The translations under genes were made by a program, and so were the position numbers. Under the pieces are notes generated by a model. It searched no databases. It saw only the letters and a list, made by a program, of their open reading frames with translations, and had not been told where the DNA came from. A DNA stretch of 64,000 nt from Brachyspira alvinipulli ATCC 51933 (GTDB taxonomy: Bacteria; Spirochaetota; Brachyspiria; Brachyspirales; Brachyspiraceae). The stretch spans positions 62,001 through 126,000 of the forward strand of contig NZ_KI912403.1 of the NCBI RefSeq assembly GCF_000518245.1. Direction: 5' to 3'. Shown here piece by piece: positions 46,055-56,746 of the stretch. The stretch's first letter is position 1. Each line of letters opens with the position of its first letter.

Positions 46055-48454
46055 TTGAAATTTTTAAAAACAATCTCAGAAAAATACAATAAAATAAATA
46101 TAGAACAATTCAAAAAATTTTATATAATAGTAATAGCTGTAATATTTGTAATCAATACATTTGTATTGGCATTTCTAGTATCAGATATTATAATTCAGCC
46201 TGATGTACAAGCTGTTGAATTATACAAACCAACAATACCTACAAAAATATATGATATAAAAGGTGAAGTTATATCTGAATTTTTCACAGAACAAAGATCT
46301 TTAGTAGAATATAAAGATTTGCCTCCTCATCTAATAGAAGCAATAATATCTATGGAAGATAATAATTTCATGAAACATTTTGGAATTGATATTATTGGTA
46401 TATTTAGAGGAACTTTAGGTAATATGATTACAGGCAGAAGAGTTAGGGGGGCAAGTACATTAACTCAGCAGGTAGCAAGAAATATAGTATTGAAATCAAG
46501 TGAAAGAACTATAATGAGAAAATTAAAAGAAATATGGGTTACTTTTCAGATAGAAAAAAGACTTACAAAAGAAGAAATAGTAACTTTATATTTTAACCAA
46601 ATATATTTCGGGCATTCTGTTTATGGGGTACAGGCAGCAAGCAGATTTTACTTCAATAAAGATGTTCAAAATTTAGATTTGGCAGAATGTGCTATGCTTG
46701 CTACACTTCCGCCAGCACCTAATGCCTATTCTCCTATAAATAACCCTAATATATCAATAGCTAGACATAAAGTTGTACTTAATAGAATGGCTGATTTAAA
46801 ATTTATAAGCAGAGATGAAGCTCAAGAAGCTCATAAAGAATTTTGGGAAACATACACTGGAAAGATAGGAAGAAGAGGATCAACTGCATACAGTGCATCA
46901 ATAGATAGAGCACCTTATGTAACTGAATATGTAAGAAGACAGCTTGTAGATATATACGGAGAAAAAGCATTAAAAGAAGACGGACTTAAAATATACACCA
47001 CTATAGATATAGATAAACAGGAAGCAGCACAAAAATTATTAACTGAAGCATTAGAAGAATATAATAACAAATATGAAGGCGGATCTATGGATGTAATAAA
47101 GATCTATGATAGAGCAACCATAGATAAAGTGGAAATGCTTTCTATATTATTTAATTTGCCAGAAGACAGTGCATATAATAAATTTAATATTGCTGTAAGA
47201 GATATATTGAATAAACATACTACCCCTCCTTTAGCATTATTCTCAGATATATTCGGTATGGAAGAAGTTAATGATATAACTATGGATGTTATGAGAGCTG
47301 ATGAAGCAGAACTTTCAAGACAAATAGAAGGAGCATTAGTAGCAATAGATCCTAGAAACGGATATATAGTTTCTATGGTAGGAGGTTCCGGATTTACAGC
47401 AAGGAATCAGTTTAACAGAGCAACTCAAGCTAGAAGACAGGCTGGAAGCTCATTTAAGCCTTTTGTATATGCAGCATCTATGGATGTTACTAATTATAGC
47501 CCATCAACTATAGTAAGCGATGCACCTATTGGATTTGTTCCTGAAGAAGGAGAAGAAGGAGATGTTTGGATACCTAAAAACTATTCCGGAAATTTTAAAG
47601 GAGATGTTACTTTAAGATATGCATTATCAGCATCATTAAATATAGCAACAGTAAATGTTTTAAATTATGTTGGTATTACAAATGCCATACGATATATAGA
47701 ACCAATATTCAAGGCGGAACCAGATTCTGAAAAATCTAAAAGAATGTTTAACCCTGATTTGACATTAGGGCTTGGTACTGGATTATTTACTCCTCTTGAA
47801 CTTACAACAGGTTTTGCTGAATTTGCCAATGAAGGAAAAGAAGTTGAACCTATACTTGTAAGATATGTTACTGACAGATACGGAATAGTTATTGATAATT
47901 TTGAAGATGAATTAAAAAAGAAAATAACATTAAGAGGCGGCCCGAAACAAGTTATTAGTAAAGAAGTTGCCTATATGATAAGCGATATATTAACAGGAGT
48001 TTTAAGAGGTGGTACAGCCACAAGTGCAATGTATGAGGCAAAATTTACTAGAATGGGTGCTGGAAAAACTGGAACATCAAATGATTGGAAAGATGCTTGG
48101 TTCGTAGGATATACTCCAGAACTTACAACTGGTATATGGATTGGTTTTGACTCATTCAAATATTCTTTAGGTAATAATCAAGTTGGAGGAAGAGTTGCAG
48201 CTCCTATATGGGGTAAATATATGGTGGAAGCATTAAAAGAAGTTAAGCCTACTTGGTATAAAAGACCCGAAAATGTTATAAATGTGAGAGTATGTGCTAT
48301 TAGCGGAAAACTTCCTGGACCATCATGTTATTCATTTACAACTGATTTATTTATTAAAGGAAAAATACCTTCTGAAACTTGTGAAGTATGTTCTCATTAT
48401 TTACAAGATTCAACCGATCTTGATAATATAATAGACTCATTCCTTAACTATTAA
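46055..48454 (+). CDS. Class A penicillin-binding protein (PBP1A type)
   Basis: 799 residues from the TTG at 46055, which follows AGGA (46043-46046); an earlier TTG at 46013 lies inside the promoter. After a membrane anchor (about residues 20-42) come the glycosyltransferase domain (MEDNNFMKHFGIDIIGIFRG, TLTQQVARN, KLKEIWVTFQIEKRLTKEEI) and the transpeptidase domain with SxxK in AGSSFKPF, SxN in SASLN and KTGTSNDWKDAW. It polymerises and cross-links peptidoglycan. The downstream gene follows after 13 bases. Confidence 0.93.
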   Translation: MKFLKTISEKYNKINIEQFKKFYIIVIAVIFVINTFVLAFLVSDIIIQPDVQAVELYKPTIPTKIYDIKGEVISEFFTEQRSLVEYKDLPPHLIEAIISMEDNNFMKHFGIDIIGIFRGTLGNMITGRRVRGASTLTQQVARNIVLKSSERTIMRKLKEIWVTFQIEKRLTKEEIVTLYFNQIYFGHSVYGVQAASRFYFNKDVQNLDLAECAMLATLPPAPNAYSPINNPNISIARHKVVLNRMADLKFISRDEAQEAHKEFWETYTGKIGRRGSTAYSASIDRAPYVTEYVRRQLVDIYGEKALKEDGLKIYTTIDIDKQEAAQKLLTEALEEYNNKYEGGSMDVIKIYDRATIDKVEMLSILFNLPEDSAYNKFNIAVRDILNKHTTPPLALFSDIFGMEEVNDITMDVMRADEAELSRQIEGALVAIDPRNGYIVSMVGGSGFTARNQFNRATQARRQAGSSFKPFVYAASMDVTNYSPSTIVSDAPIGFVPEEGEEGDVWIPKNYSGNFKGDVTLRYALSASLNIATVNVLNYVGITNAIRYIEPIFKAEPDSEKSKRMFNPDLTLGLGTGLFTPLELTTGFAEFANEGKEVEPILVRYVTDRYGIVIDNFEDELKKKITLRGGPKQVISKEVAYMISDILTGVLRGGTATSAMYEAKFTRMGAGKTGTSNDWKDAWFVGYTPELTTGIWIGFDSFKYSLGNNQVGGRVAAPIWGKYMVEALKEVKPTWYKRPENVINVRVCAISGKLPGPSCYSFTTDLFIKGKIPSETCEVCSHYLQDSTDLDNIIDSFLNY

Positions 48455-48467
48455 AGGAATTAAAATA

Positions 48468-50336
48468 ATGAATAAACCAATAGCGGTGGATATAAATTCA
48501 AATATTTTAAGATATAAAAATATATTAGCTATTCCATCAATACATTCAAGAGTATATTTTTCTATGGCTGTAAGGGAAGCTTTTGAGAAGTTTAAACCGG
48601 ATATTATAGCAGTTGAGCATCCTGCTAATTTTACAGATTCATTGCGTGAAGCTGTAAGCAGACTGCCTCTTATAAGTCTAATTATAAGAGAAATCAATAA
48701 TGAAGCTGTTTATATTCCAATAGATCCATGCGATTCAATAATAGAAGCTGTAAGACTTGCAATAGATGAAGAAATCCCTTTTTTTCCTATTGATAAAGAT
48801 ATTACATCTATTAATTCCAATTCTCACTATCTTATGCCTGATGATTATATTATGAAAAATATTGGGCTTGAAAAATTTTATACAGAAGTAAAATCAAAAT
48901 ACATATTCCATAAAGATTATACCGATGAAGAAAGAGAGATTTATATGGCTAGAAACCTACATGAACTCTCAAAAAAATACAATAAAATTCTTTTAGTTAT
49001 AGGTATGTCTCATTGGGAGAATATGGTTTCTATTTTGAAAAAATTAGATGAAAATAAAGAAATTAAAGAATATATAAATAATAATGATGAAGAATATGCA
49101 GACCCTAAAATATATAATGTACATAAAGAATCACTAAACAAAATGCTTGGAGAATTTCCATTTACAACCTATATGTATGAATTATACAGAAACGGCGAAT
49201 TAGAAAATTTTGATAAAGTGCATATTATAGAAACAATATTTAAAGAAGCAAAATTAAGATACAAACTTCCTATATCAATGCTGCAGCAAAAAAATATGAT
49301 GAAATATCTAAGGAATTTATGCCTAATTGACAATTATATAATACCAGATTATATAGATATGCTCACAGCAGCTAAATGCATGATAAATAATGATTATGCT
49401 TTGGAAGTAATGGAAGGCATGGAATATTATCCCCATTATATAGAGGAAGATGAAAACTATCCTACCATTAAATTAAACAGAGATCCAAGCACCAATGGTA
49501 TGGAAGGATTATTAAAAGATAAAAAAATTAAACTTCATCAATATGATAATGTATGGAGAACATCTTTTAAAAAAGTCCATGTAACTACACGCCCAAGTGA
49601 AAAATATGAAGGTGAATGGGAAGATGTTTGGAATAAAAGAACAAATTTACTTTCTCATATACCTGAAGATATACTTATGGAAAAGCATATGAATATCTTA
49701 AGAGATAAAATAAGAAATATGCTTACAGAAGATAAAGCAAAAATTGAACCTTTCACAGTAAGCATAAAAGATGGTATTGATATGCGTGAAACTATAAGAA
49801 ATTATTATAAAAATGAAATATATGTCAAAGAGATACCTAAAATTAAAGGCAATATAGGCCACATGGTAGTTATTTTTGATGATTCCCATGATGAAGAATA
49901 TGATTGGAATATAGTATGGTATAGTGAAGCACATGATGACAGCGATTTAATATTATATTCAACAGAACCTGGAAATACGCTTGTAGGACCTGGAATATCA
50001 AAATGCTATTTTGGAGGATATGCTTCTTTAATGCCTCCTCAGGCTCCGCATGATGTTTGGAGAATATATCCTCAATTAAAAAGAGAAGGAACCGTTAGAA
50101 ACTATGCTGACTTACTCTTATATACAGCTATAATATATTCTGTTGATAAGTATTTAGGTTATGTTGCTCCTACTCCTCCTTCATCTATATTGAAAGAATT
50201 TGCAAAACAAAACTCTGTTGAAATAGTTTATGTTCCTCTAACAACATTTTCAAGCGAAACTTTAAGAAAATTAAGACATTTTCATGTACTTGGTAATAAA
50301 AGACTTAGAAAAATTGCTGATGATTATATAATATAA
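48468..50336 (+). CDS. Uncharacterised protein downstream of the PBP gene
   Basis: 622 residues, no signal peptide or membrane segment. The N-terminal 200 residues have alternating strands and helices with FKPDIIAVEHPANFTDSLRE (about residues 44-63), YIPIDPCDS, and IGMSHWENM (about 180), which looks like a TraB/ChaN-type fold, but that is only a resemblance. The C-terminal half contains IYPQLKREGTVRNYADLLLY and several acidic/aromatic runs. Not recognised as a known family. Starts 13 bases after the PBP stop with AAAGGAA, so probably co-transcribed. Confidence 0.6.
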   Translation: MNKPIAVDINSNILRYKNILAIPSIHSRVYFSMAVREAFEKFKPDIIAVEHPANFTDSLREAVSRLPLISLIIREINNEAVYIPIDPCDSIIEAVRLAIDEEIPFFPIDKDITSINSNSHYLMPDDYIMKNIGLEKFYTEVKSKYIFHKDYTDEEREIYMARNLHELSKKYNKILLVIGMSHWENMVSILKKLDENKEIKEYINNNDEEYADPKIYNVHKESLNKMLGEFPFTTYMYELYRNGELENFDKVHIIETIFKEAKLRYKLPISMLQQKNMMKYLRNLCLIDNYIIPDYIDMLTAAKCMINNDYALEVMEGMEYYPHYIEEDENYPTIKLNRDPSTNGMEGLLKDKKIKLHQYDNVWRTSFKKVHVTTRPSEKYEGEWEDVWNKRTNLLSHIPEDILMEKHMNILRDKIRNMLTEDKAKIEPFTVSIKDGIDMRETIRNYYKNEIYVKEIPKIKGNIGHMVVIFDDSHDEEYDWNIVWYSEAHDDSDLILYSTEPGNTLVGPGISKCYFGGYASLMPPQAPHDVWRIYPQLKREGTVRNYADLLLYTAIIYSVDKYLGYVAPTPPSSILKEFAKQNSVEIVYVPLTTFSSETLRKLRHFHVLGNKRLRKIADDYII

Positions 50337-50413
50337 TATTTTATTTGATAAAAAACAAATTTATATATTAAAAAATAAAGTATACTTATACTAATCAAAA
50401 TTATCTAATATTA

Positions 50414-52168
50414 TTAACCTATAGTAACTTCGCTCGTAGGTAAATCTATTATTCCATATTTGCCTTGATCTATAGAACCTACACTCATAAATAATGTAAG
50501 ATATCCAACACGTCCTATAAACATTAAAACTATAAGTATTAATTTACTCCATATAGTAACCGTAGGCGTTATTCCAAGAGAAAGTCCTACAGTACTTATA
50601 GCAGATACAGCTTCAAACAATATAGGAAGCATACTTGGAGATTTTTCTATATAAAACATTATAAATGAAGCTAATACAGAAATAGATATTGCAAGAGTAA
50701 CTATGGCAACAGATTTATTAACAGTATTATCTTTTATTTTTCTTCCATTAACAACAATATACGGTCTATTAAAAACAGCTGTAATAACTGAGAAGAAGAA
50801 TACGAATAATGTAGTAGTCTTTACTCCTCCTCCTGTACTGTTAGGAGAAGCCCCTACAAACATTAAAAATATTACAACACCTATAGTAACACTGCTCATA
50901 GAATTATAAGCTATTGTTTCAAAACCGGCTGTTCTAGGACTTACACTTTGAAATAATGAAACTAATATCTTTTCTTTCAATGTTAAATCCTTTAATGCAT
51001 TTGAATATTCATTAAAAAATATAAATACACTTCCAACAATAATAAGCAAAACACTTGTATATATAACTATTCTAGCCTGAACATCGAATACATATCTTTT
51101 ACCTTTTATTTTATTTATAAAAGCTCTTGATATAGTAAGCATTACAGGATAACCTATACCGCCTAATGTTATAAGAAGCATAACAGTTACATTAACTGTA
51201 ATATTTCCATAATATCCATGAAGATTATCAGTATAAAGTGAAAATCCTGCATTACAGAATGCACTTATAGAATGGAATATCGAAGAAAATATACGCATTG
51301 ATAATTTAGAATCAGTATCCATTACTGTAAATAAAGAAACTGCCCCTAAAAGTTCTATAATAAATGTGGATAAAAAAATGACTTTTACAGTGGATTGTAT
51401 AATATCTTTATTTTGAGTATTAAACATTTCCAAAGTTCTAACTCTATCCTGTACACTTCCCTTATTAACAGAAAATAATAGTACGATAGCAGAAATGGAC
51501 ATAATACCGAGCCCGCCTATTTGTATAAGCGTTATCAAAACTATTTGTCCGAATAAAGTAAACTCTTTAGATATATCTATAACACTAAGCCCTGTAACAC
51601 ATACAGCACTTGTAGCTGTAAATAAAGCATCAACAAAAGGCAGTCTCCCGCTTACTGTACTTAAAGGCAAATACAAAAGCAAACTTCCTAATGTTATTAC
51701 AAATATAAATGAAGCTATAATCATTTGATATAATGTAAATTTAGAATATGACAATCTAAGCCAATTTATAACTATAATAAGGAAGAAAAGTACCGATCCT
51801 GCTATTGTCCATATTACCCTATTAGAATATAAATCATAATATTTTTTACTGAAAAAATTAAGCAGCAATAATCCAATTATTTGTATGATTGGAACTATTA
51901 TATATAACCTTCTTGGTGCTATCCTTATTTGATCTATAAGAATAAGCACAAAACATACAGTAATTACATTGATTATCTTATCATAATTGTATATATAAAA
52001 ATTGTATATACTTATTTGTCTTACCTGCATAAGTAAAACAAATATTGCAAATATTGATCCTGTTATAGCAACTAAATTTGATATCCTTCTAAGTAATTCA
52101 TCTATAGATTGTATAATTGATTTATTAGGATTATTTTTTGTGTTATCTTTATTAAAAATATTTTTCAT
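50414..52168 (-). CDS. ktrB: KtrB/TrkH-type potassium transporter membrane subunit
   Basis: 584 residues. The four pore segments show as SAVCVTGLSVIDISKEF, SAFCNAGFSLYTDN, SPRTAGFETIAYNS and SAISTVGLSLGI, each with the selectivity-filter Gly. Residues 1-130 give extra membrane helices ahead of the usual KtrB start. The protein needs a cytoplasmic KtrA/TrkA ring; no such gene is in the window. It ends convergent with the upstream gene. Confidence 0.88.
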   Translation of the reverse strand: MKNIFNKDNTKNNPNKSIIQSIDELLRRISNLVAITGSIFAIFVLLMQVRQISIYNFYIYNYDKIINVITVCFVLILIDQIRIAPRRLYIIVPIIQIIGLLLLNFFSKKYYDLYSNRVIWTIAGSVLFFLIIVINWLRLSYSKFTLYQMIIASFIFVITLGSLLLYLPLSTVSGRLPFVDALFTATSAVCVTGLSVIDISKEFTLFGQIVLITLIQIGGLGIMSISAIVLLFSVNKGSVQDRVRTLEMFNTQNKDIIQSTVKVIFLSTFIIELLGAVSLFTVMDTDSKLSMRIFSSIFHSISAFCNAGFSLYTDNLHGYYGNITVNVTVMLLITLGGIGYPVMLTISRAFINKIKGKRYVFDVQARIVIYTSVLLIIVGSVFIFFNEYSNALKDLTLKEKILVSLFQSVSPRTAGFETIAYNSMSSVTIGVVIFLMFVGASPNSTGGGVKTTTLFVFFFSVITAVFNRPYIVVNGRKIKDNTVNKSVAIVTLAISISVLASFIMFYIEKSPSMLPILFEAVSAISTVGLSLGITPTVTIWSKLILIVLMFIGRVGYLTLFMSVGSIDQGKYGIIDLPTSEVTIG

Positions 52169-52351
52169 AATTAATCTTACCCCTAGTATCTTAATATTTT
52201 AATATAAATTAGAGTATATGTAAATATATAATTTTATTTTTATAAATATATGTTATTATTTATTAATAAAGCAAAAATATTTTTTATTACTGTATTTTTT
52301 AATATTTCCGTTAATAATAATAAGGATTATAATATATGGCGGGTACTTTAT

Positions 52352-53941
52352 ATGGCAGTAAAAAAAACAAAAAAAGATGATAAAAAGTCTAAAATAACTT
52401 CAAAAACGGATGATACTAAAATGGGAAGAATATCATACAAGGAATTATCTGAAGAATTAAAATTAAAATTAAAGCAATCTGAAGAAAAAATAGCTGAACT
52501 CAATCAAAAATATAAAAAAGTAGTAGATATACAAAAGAAAAAAATAGAAGATAAATATAAAAAAATAATAGAAGATTTAGAATCAAAAAAATCTATCCCT
52601 GCTAAAACATCATCTGCTTCTAATAATGCTGAAATTAATAAACTTCAAAAAAGATTAGAAAAACTAGAAAAAACTAATCAAAAATTAGAAGAAGAAAAGA
52701 GAAAAATAGAATTAAAAAATGAAGAGTTAAAACAAAAGGCAAAAGAAGCATTAAAATCAAAAGCTGAAACTGCATCAAAAACTGTAAAAACAGATAAAGA
52801 ATCATTAAAAGAAATTAAAGCATTAAAACAGCAATTACTTGAATCAGAACAAGAGAAAAAAGAATTAAAAGCGAAATTAAAAGAAGCTGTAACAGATTTA
52901 AAAAATGCTAAGAAAAATACAAATAAATTATCAAAAGAAGATAAAGAACAATATAAAGAAAATCTAAAAATATTAAAACAAATAGAAAAAGAATCTAAAG
53001 CATTAGATAGAAAAAGAGAACTTATAAAAAAAGAAGAAGAAAAGTTAAAAGAAATAAGAGGAGATATAAAAAGTTCAGCTAAAGATATAGCATCAACAAT
53101 GAAAAAAAGCCATGTTTCTGATGACTATGAAGATGATGAATTATCCTCAAAAGAAAGCGGAAATTTATTATCAAATATGGATTCTTCAACAGAAGAAGGA
53201 ATAACAAAATTAGCTACCCTCTTATGTGCTGCTATGGACGATTACAGAGAACAAAAAGAGAAAGAGAGAGAAGAATTAGAAAAAGCTAATGAAGAAATAG
53301 AACCTGAAGTAAGACCTATAATATCAGAGGGAGAAGATAGATTAAATAAAGCATCAGAACAATTAGAAAATCTTGTTGAAAACAGATTAGAAGATTCTGA
53401 CAGTACAAAAGATGAAAATTTGGGCAAAAGACCTTTTACTATTATTGATAAAATAGAAAACAGCCGTGTAGAAATCAATGAAGGATATGCTCCTCCTGCA
53501 GGCGGACAAACTATAGTAGCAGCTCCTCAGGATGCTCAAGCAGCTCAAACAGCACCTACACAGCAGCCTAACATAACAGTAAAAGTAGAGGCTCCTAAAG
53601 AAAGTGCAAAATTAGCTAAACCGGAAACTCAATTAAAACCAGCAAGCGAAACTCCTACTATGAGAATGAAATTGTTGGATGACATAGATGATTATGAAAA
53701 AAAATTAGTTATTACTTACGGTTTTGACAATATGCCTGAAAATACTTATTACTCTAAATATAAAAAGATATTAAGAAATGCTGCTAGAATAAGTTTATTC
53801 GGTAATTTACAAGAAGGTTTAGAAATGTTTAAACTTATAAGAGATCAAAATATACCGGATGAATATAAACAGATGATAGATAAAAATATACAAGATATTA
53901 CTTATTATTTAAGAGGCTTGCATAGAGTTAGAATGGAATAA
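52352..53941 (+). CDS. Coiled-coil protein, unknown function
   Basis: 529 residues from ATG 52352, whose product starts MAVKKTKKDDKKSK; a start at 52250 would give an N-terminus unlike the rest. Residues 20-250 are a long Lys/Glu-rich coiled coil, followed by an acidic stretch, a Pro/Ala/Gln-rich linker (about residues 400-455) and a compact C-terminal domain of about 90 residues (DIDDYEKKLVITYGFDNMPE). No signal peptide or enzyme motif. An out-of-frame ATG at 52336 with a better AAGGA site reads only 14 codons across the start. Function unknown; structural role possible. Confidence 0.7.
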   Translation: MAVKKTKKDDKKSKITSKTDDTKMGRISYKELSEELKLKLKQSEEKIAELNQKYKKVVDIQKKKIEDKYKKIIEDLESKKSIPAKTSSASNNAEINKLQKRLEKLEKTNQKLEEEKRKIELKNEELKQKAKEALKSKAETASKTVKTDKESLKEIKALKQQLLESEQEKKELKAKLKEAVTDLKNAKKNTNKLSKEDKEQYKENLKILKQIEKESKALDRKRELIKKEEEKLKEIRGDIKSSAKDIASTMKKSHVSDDYEDDELSSKESGNLLSNMDSSTEEGITKLATLLCAAMDDYREQKEKEREELEKANEEIEPEVRPIISEGEDRLNKASEQLENLVENRLEDSDSTKDENLGKRPFTIIDKIENSRVEINEGYAPPAGGQTIVAAPQDAQAAQTAPTQQPNITVKVEAPKESAKLAKPETQLKPASETPTMRMKLLDDIDDYEKKLVITYGFDNMPENTYYSKYKKILRNAARISLFGNLQEGLEMFKLIRDQNIPDEYKQMIDKNIQDITYYLRGLHRVRME

Positions 53942-53969
53942 AAATTATTTTAAGAAGCAAATAAGTATA

Positions 53970-56723
53970 ATGAAAAGTTTTATAAAAATACTATACCTAT
54001 TAATGATAATATCTATTTTATCATGTTCTCAGAAAAAAGTAAAAGATATAGAAATTGAAGCTGTTTATGATAAAAAAGATAATTCATATACAATTTTATA
54101 TCCTGAATATAATAAAGAGTACCCTAAATTTATAAAACTTAAATATGGTAAAGCTGTAAAAATAGATAATGGAATGTCTCTTACATACAATATTGATACA
54201 GATAATATACCAATAAAATTAAATATAGAAACAGAAGAAAATAATGTAACAAAAAGATTATCAATAGAAAATCCATTAGTTAATAGAAATATAAATCTTA
54301 CATTATATGCTACAAACTTTAATCCTCCTTTAGAGAAAAATAAAATAAGAGAATTATCTATAAGCCTAGAAACAATAGGAGATGTAGATACAAAAGATAC
54401 TGTAAAGGTGGCAATCTCAGAATATACTGAAAAAAATAAAGTTAGAGAAAATATATCATTAATATTTCCTGAAAGCGGACATACAGCAAAAAGTAATCCT
54501 CCTTTCATAATGATTAATAAAAAATCTCCATTAGTAAGAGTATCTGTATCAAAAGAACCATCTTTTACAACAAGATATGAATATACTCTAAGAAACAACA
54601 CTTTTTTCTCTATGACAAATGAATTAGAAAACGGTAAATGGTATATTGCTTTTGATGAAAATGGAGACACAAATTTAAGAAGAATATTTAGTTTCTTTAT
54701 AAATAATTCTAGCACAAAAATAACACCTATAACTAATAAAACATTTAATATACCAAGACCTTTTGTATTTATAGATCAGCAAACATTAAACGTATTAAAT
54801 GTATTAAACAGTTCAGAAAGACTTCAGCCATCAACCTTATTAAGGAATTTAAATGCCTTCAAATTATATACAAAAGAAAATATGGGCAAATGGTCTATAA
54901 ATAATATATCATATACTAATAATGGAGATACTAATCAATTACATTTTGAAAATTTGCCTTCTCACAGCATGCTTATGTCTTTAAAAGCAGCATTTGAACC
55001 TAATAATAATTTATTAAAATATGAAATAAAACAAATGATAAGAGACATAATTGATTTAGATGAAGCAAATATAGAAAATTACAGTCATATTGAAGCAGTT
55101 AATATACTTGCCAACTCTTTGCTCATGCCTTTTGATGTAATGTATGATGATTTTTCCCCAGAAGAAATAGTACTTATGAAACAAAAATTTATAAAGTATG
55201 GAGAAACTTTATATAATTACATAATAGAAAATCCTTCAGAATACAGATCAAAAAACAATATTAAATATATTACAACATTGGGATTGATAGCAATTAATAT
55301 GCTTAATGAAAATGTTAATCAGGAACAAATATTAAATTGGCATTATTTCTCAATGCACTATGCAAACGGAATGATATTTTCTATGTTTGATAAAGACGGA
55401 AGTTTTAAATCTTCTATAAGCGAAGCATTTGATACTATACTTCCAATTATGACTTATGCTTTATCTTTAAGAAATGTAGGAATATTTGATGCATTTAGTT
55501 TGGAATCATTTGCAAATATAGGAAAATATTTATCAATAGTTGGATACCCTTCAGGATACACTTTGTCTATAGGATACACTGCAATAGATAACAGAAGCAA
55601 ATTAAGATTTGATACAGGTGCTAGAAATGCTGTCATGGAATTATTAAGTAAAATTTATATGAATCCATTATATAAAAATTATGCTGTATTTGCTCAAAGC
55701 GAAGCCGTTAATCTAAAATACTTGCCTTATGTTATAATGTGGAATAATTATGAGTTTAGAGATAATGTACCTTCTAATCCGGTTTTCCAATATGAAACAT
55801 ATTTCTTTAATAAAATACAAACAGCAATTTATAATGAAAATATAAAGGCTTTAAATGAACCTTATCTTGCAGTATATGCTAAGGGAATAAATACTCATCC
55901 TTCTTTCGGACTAAATCATAATGATAGAATGAGTTTTGTTTATTATAATTACGGTGATTTTATTATAGATGAACTTGGATATAATTTTGATACAAACGAA
56001 TATAATGAATTTGCAAATGCTGACTTTCATAACAATATATCTATAGATGATTATAAAATAGAAGAAAATACAGGAAGTTATTCATATATTGCAAACACAA
56101 CAAATTATTACAAAATGTTTTATGTACATTCTAAAGCAGATCAAAAATATATATATCCTGTAACATTAAAAAATTATGATAGAAGATTTTACTATCTAAA
56201 ACCTAATATTTTAGTAATAAAAGAAGATATAGAAGCTTTGCCTGATATAACTAAAGAATATCATATTCACGGATATAAATACAAATGGAATATAAACTCA
56301 AAACTTCCAATTTCATTTGATAATGAAAACAATCAATTTATAATCGATGGTAATTATTCATATACGTATATAAATGTTATATCAAAAGATGAGATATATT
56401 ATAATATAATTCAAACAAATATAGGACAAGTTACTTTATACAGTGCGGAAGTTACAACAAAAGAAAATATCAAAAAATTTGAACCTTGGGTTATAATCAG
56501 CACTATGCCTAAAAATAATGTTCCTCCTGCTATGAGAAGAAATATTATAAATACTAATATATCCGTTAATAATTTCACAAGCACTAATTTAAATTTCACA
56601 TCAGGATATAAACAATACTACATCAATATATACAATGATTATAATTTTGAAAACGATACTAATAAAACAGATAATATAGTATATACAGAAAATAGGGAAA
56701 ATGTTATAATAAGTTCAGATTAA
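53970..56723 (+). CDS. Heparinase II/III-like lipoprotein (polysaccharide lyase family)
   Basis: 917 residues with lipobox ISILSC (Cys at about residue 19). The N-terminal 230 residues are beta-rich; about 260-560 is an all-helical toroid-like domain (IEAVNILANSLLMPFD, GSFKSSISEAFDTIL, YPSGYTLSIGYT). The C-terminal beta-sandwich includes GLNHNDRMSFVYYNYGDFII (about residues 648-667), matching the His-Asp-Ser/Phe motif of heparinase II/III-type lyases. Such enzymes cut uronic-acid polysaccharides; the substrate here is unknown. Two NagB-like genes follow within 24 bases, suggesting amino-sugar use. Confidence 0.7.
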   Translation: MKSFIKILYLLMIISILSCSQKKVKDIEIEAVYDKKDNSYTILYPEYNKEYPKFIKLKYGKAVKIDNGMSLTYNIDTDNIPIKLNIETEENNVTKRLSIENPLVNRNINLTLYATNFNPPLEKNKIRELSISLETIGDVDTKDTVKVAISEYTEKNKVRENISLIFPESGHTAKSNPPFIMINKKSPLVRVSVSKEPSFTTRYEYTLRNNTFFSMTNELENGKWYIAFDENGDTNLRRIFSFFINNSSTKITPITNKTFNIPRPFVFIDQQTLNVLNVLNSSERLQPSTLLRNLNAFKLYTKENMGKWSINNISYTNNGDTNQLHFENLPSHSMLMSLKAAFEPNNNLLKYEIKQMIRDIIDLDEANIENYSHIEAVNILANSLLMPFDVMYDDFSPEEIVLMKQKFIKYGETLYNYIIENPSEYRSKNNIKYITTLGLIAINMLNENVNQEQILNWHYFSMHYANGMIFSMFDKDGSFKSSISEAFDTILPIMTYALSLRNVGIFDAFSLESFANIGKYLSIVGYPSGYTLSIGYTAIDNRSKLRFDTGARNAVMELLSKIYMNPLYKNYAVFAQSEAVNLKYLPYVIMWNNYEFRDNVPSNPVFQYETYFFNKIQTAIYNENIKALNEPYLAVYAKGINTHPSFGLNHNDRMSFVYYNYGDFIIDELGYNFDTNEYNEFANADFHNNISIDDYKIEENTGSYSYIANTTNYYKMFYVHSKADQKYIYPVTLKNYDRRFYYLKPNILVIKEDIEALPDITKEYHIHGYKYKWNINSKLPISFDNENNQFIIDGNYSYTYINVISKDEIYYNIIQTNIGQVTLYSAEVTTKENIKKFEPWVIISTMPKNNVPPAMRRNIINTNISVNNFTSTNLNFTSGYKQYYINIYNDYNFENDTNKTDNIVYTENRENVIISSD

Positions 56724-56746
56724 TGTTATCTTAAGGACTTATTATA

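Noticed and set aside
54065-54715. 216-codon minus-strand frame opposite the heparinase-like gene
   Set aside because: It lies entirely inside a long convincing gene and has no family motif or ribosome site.
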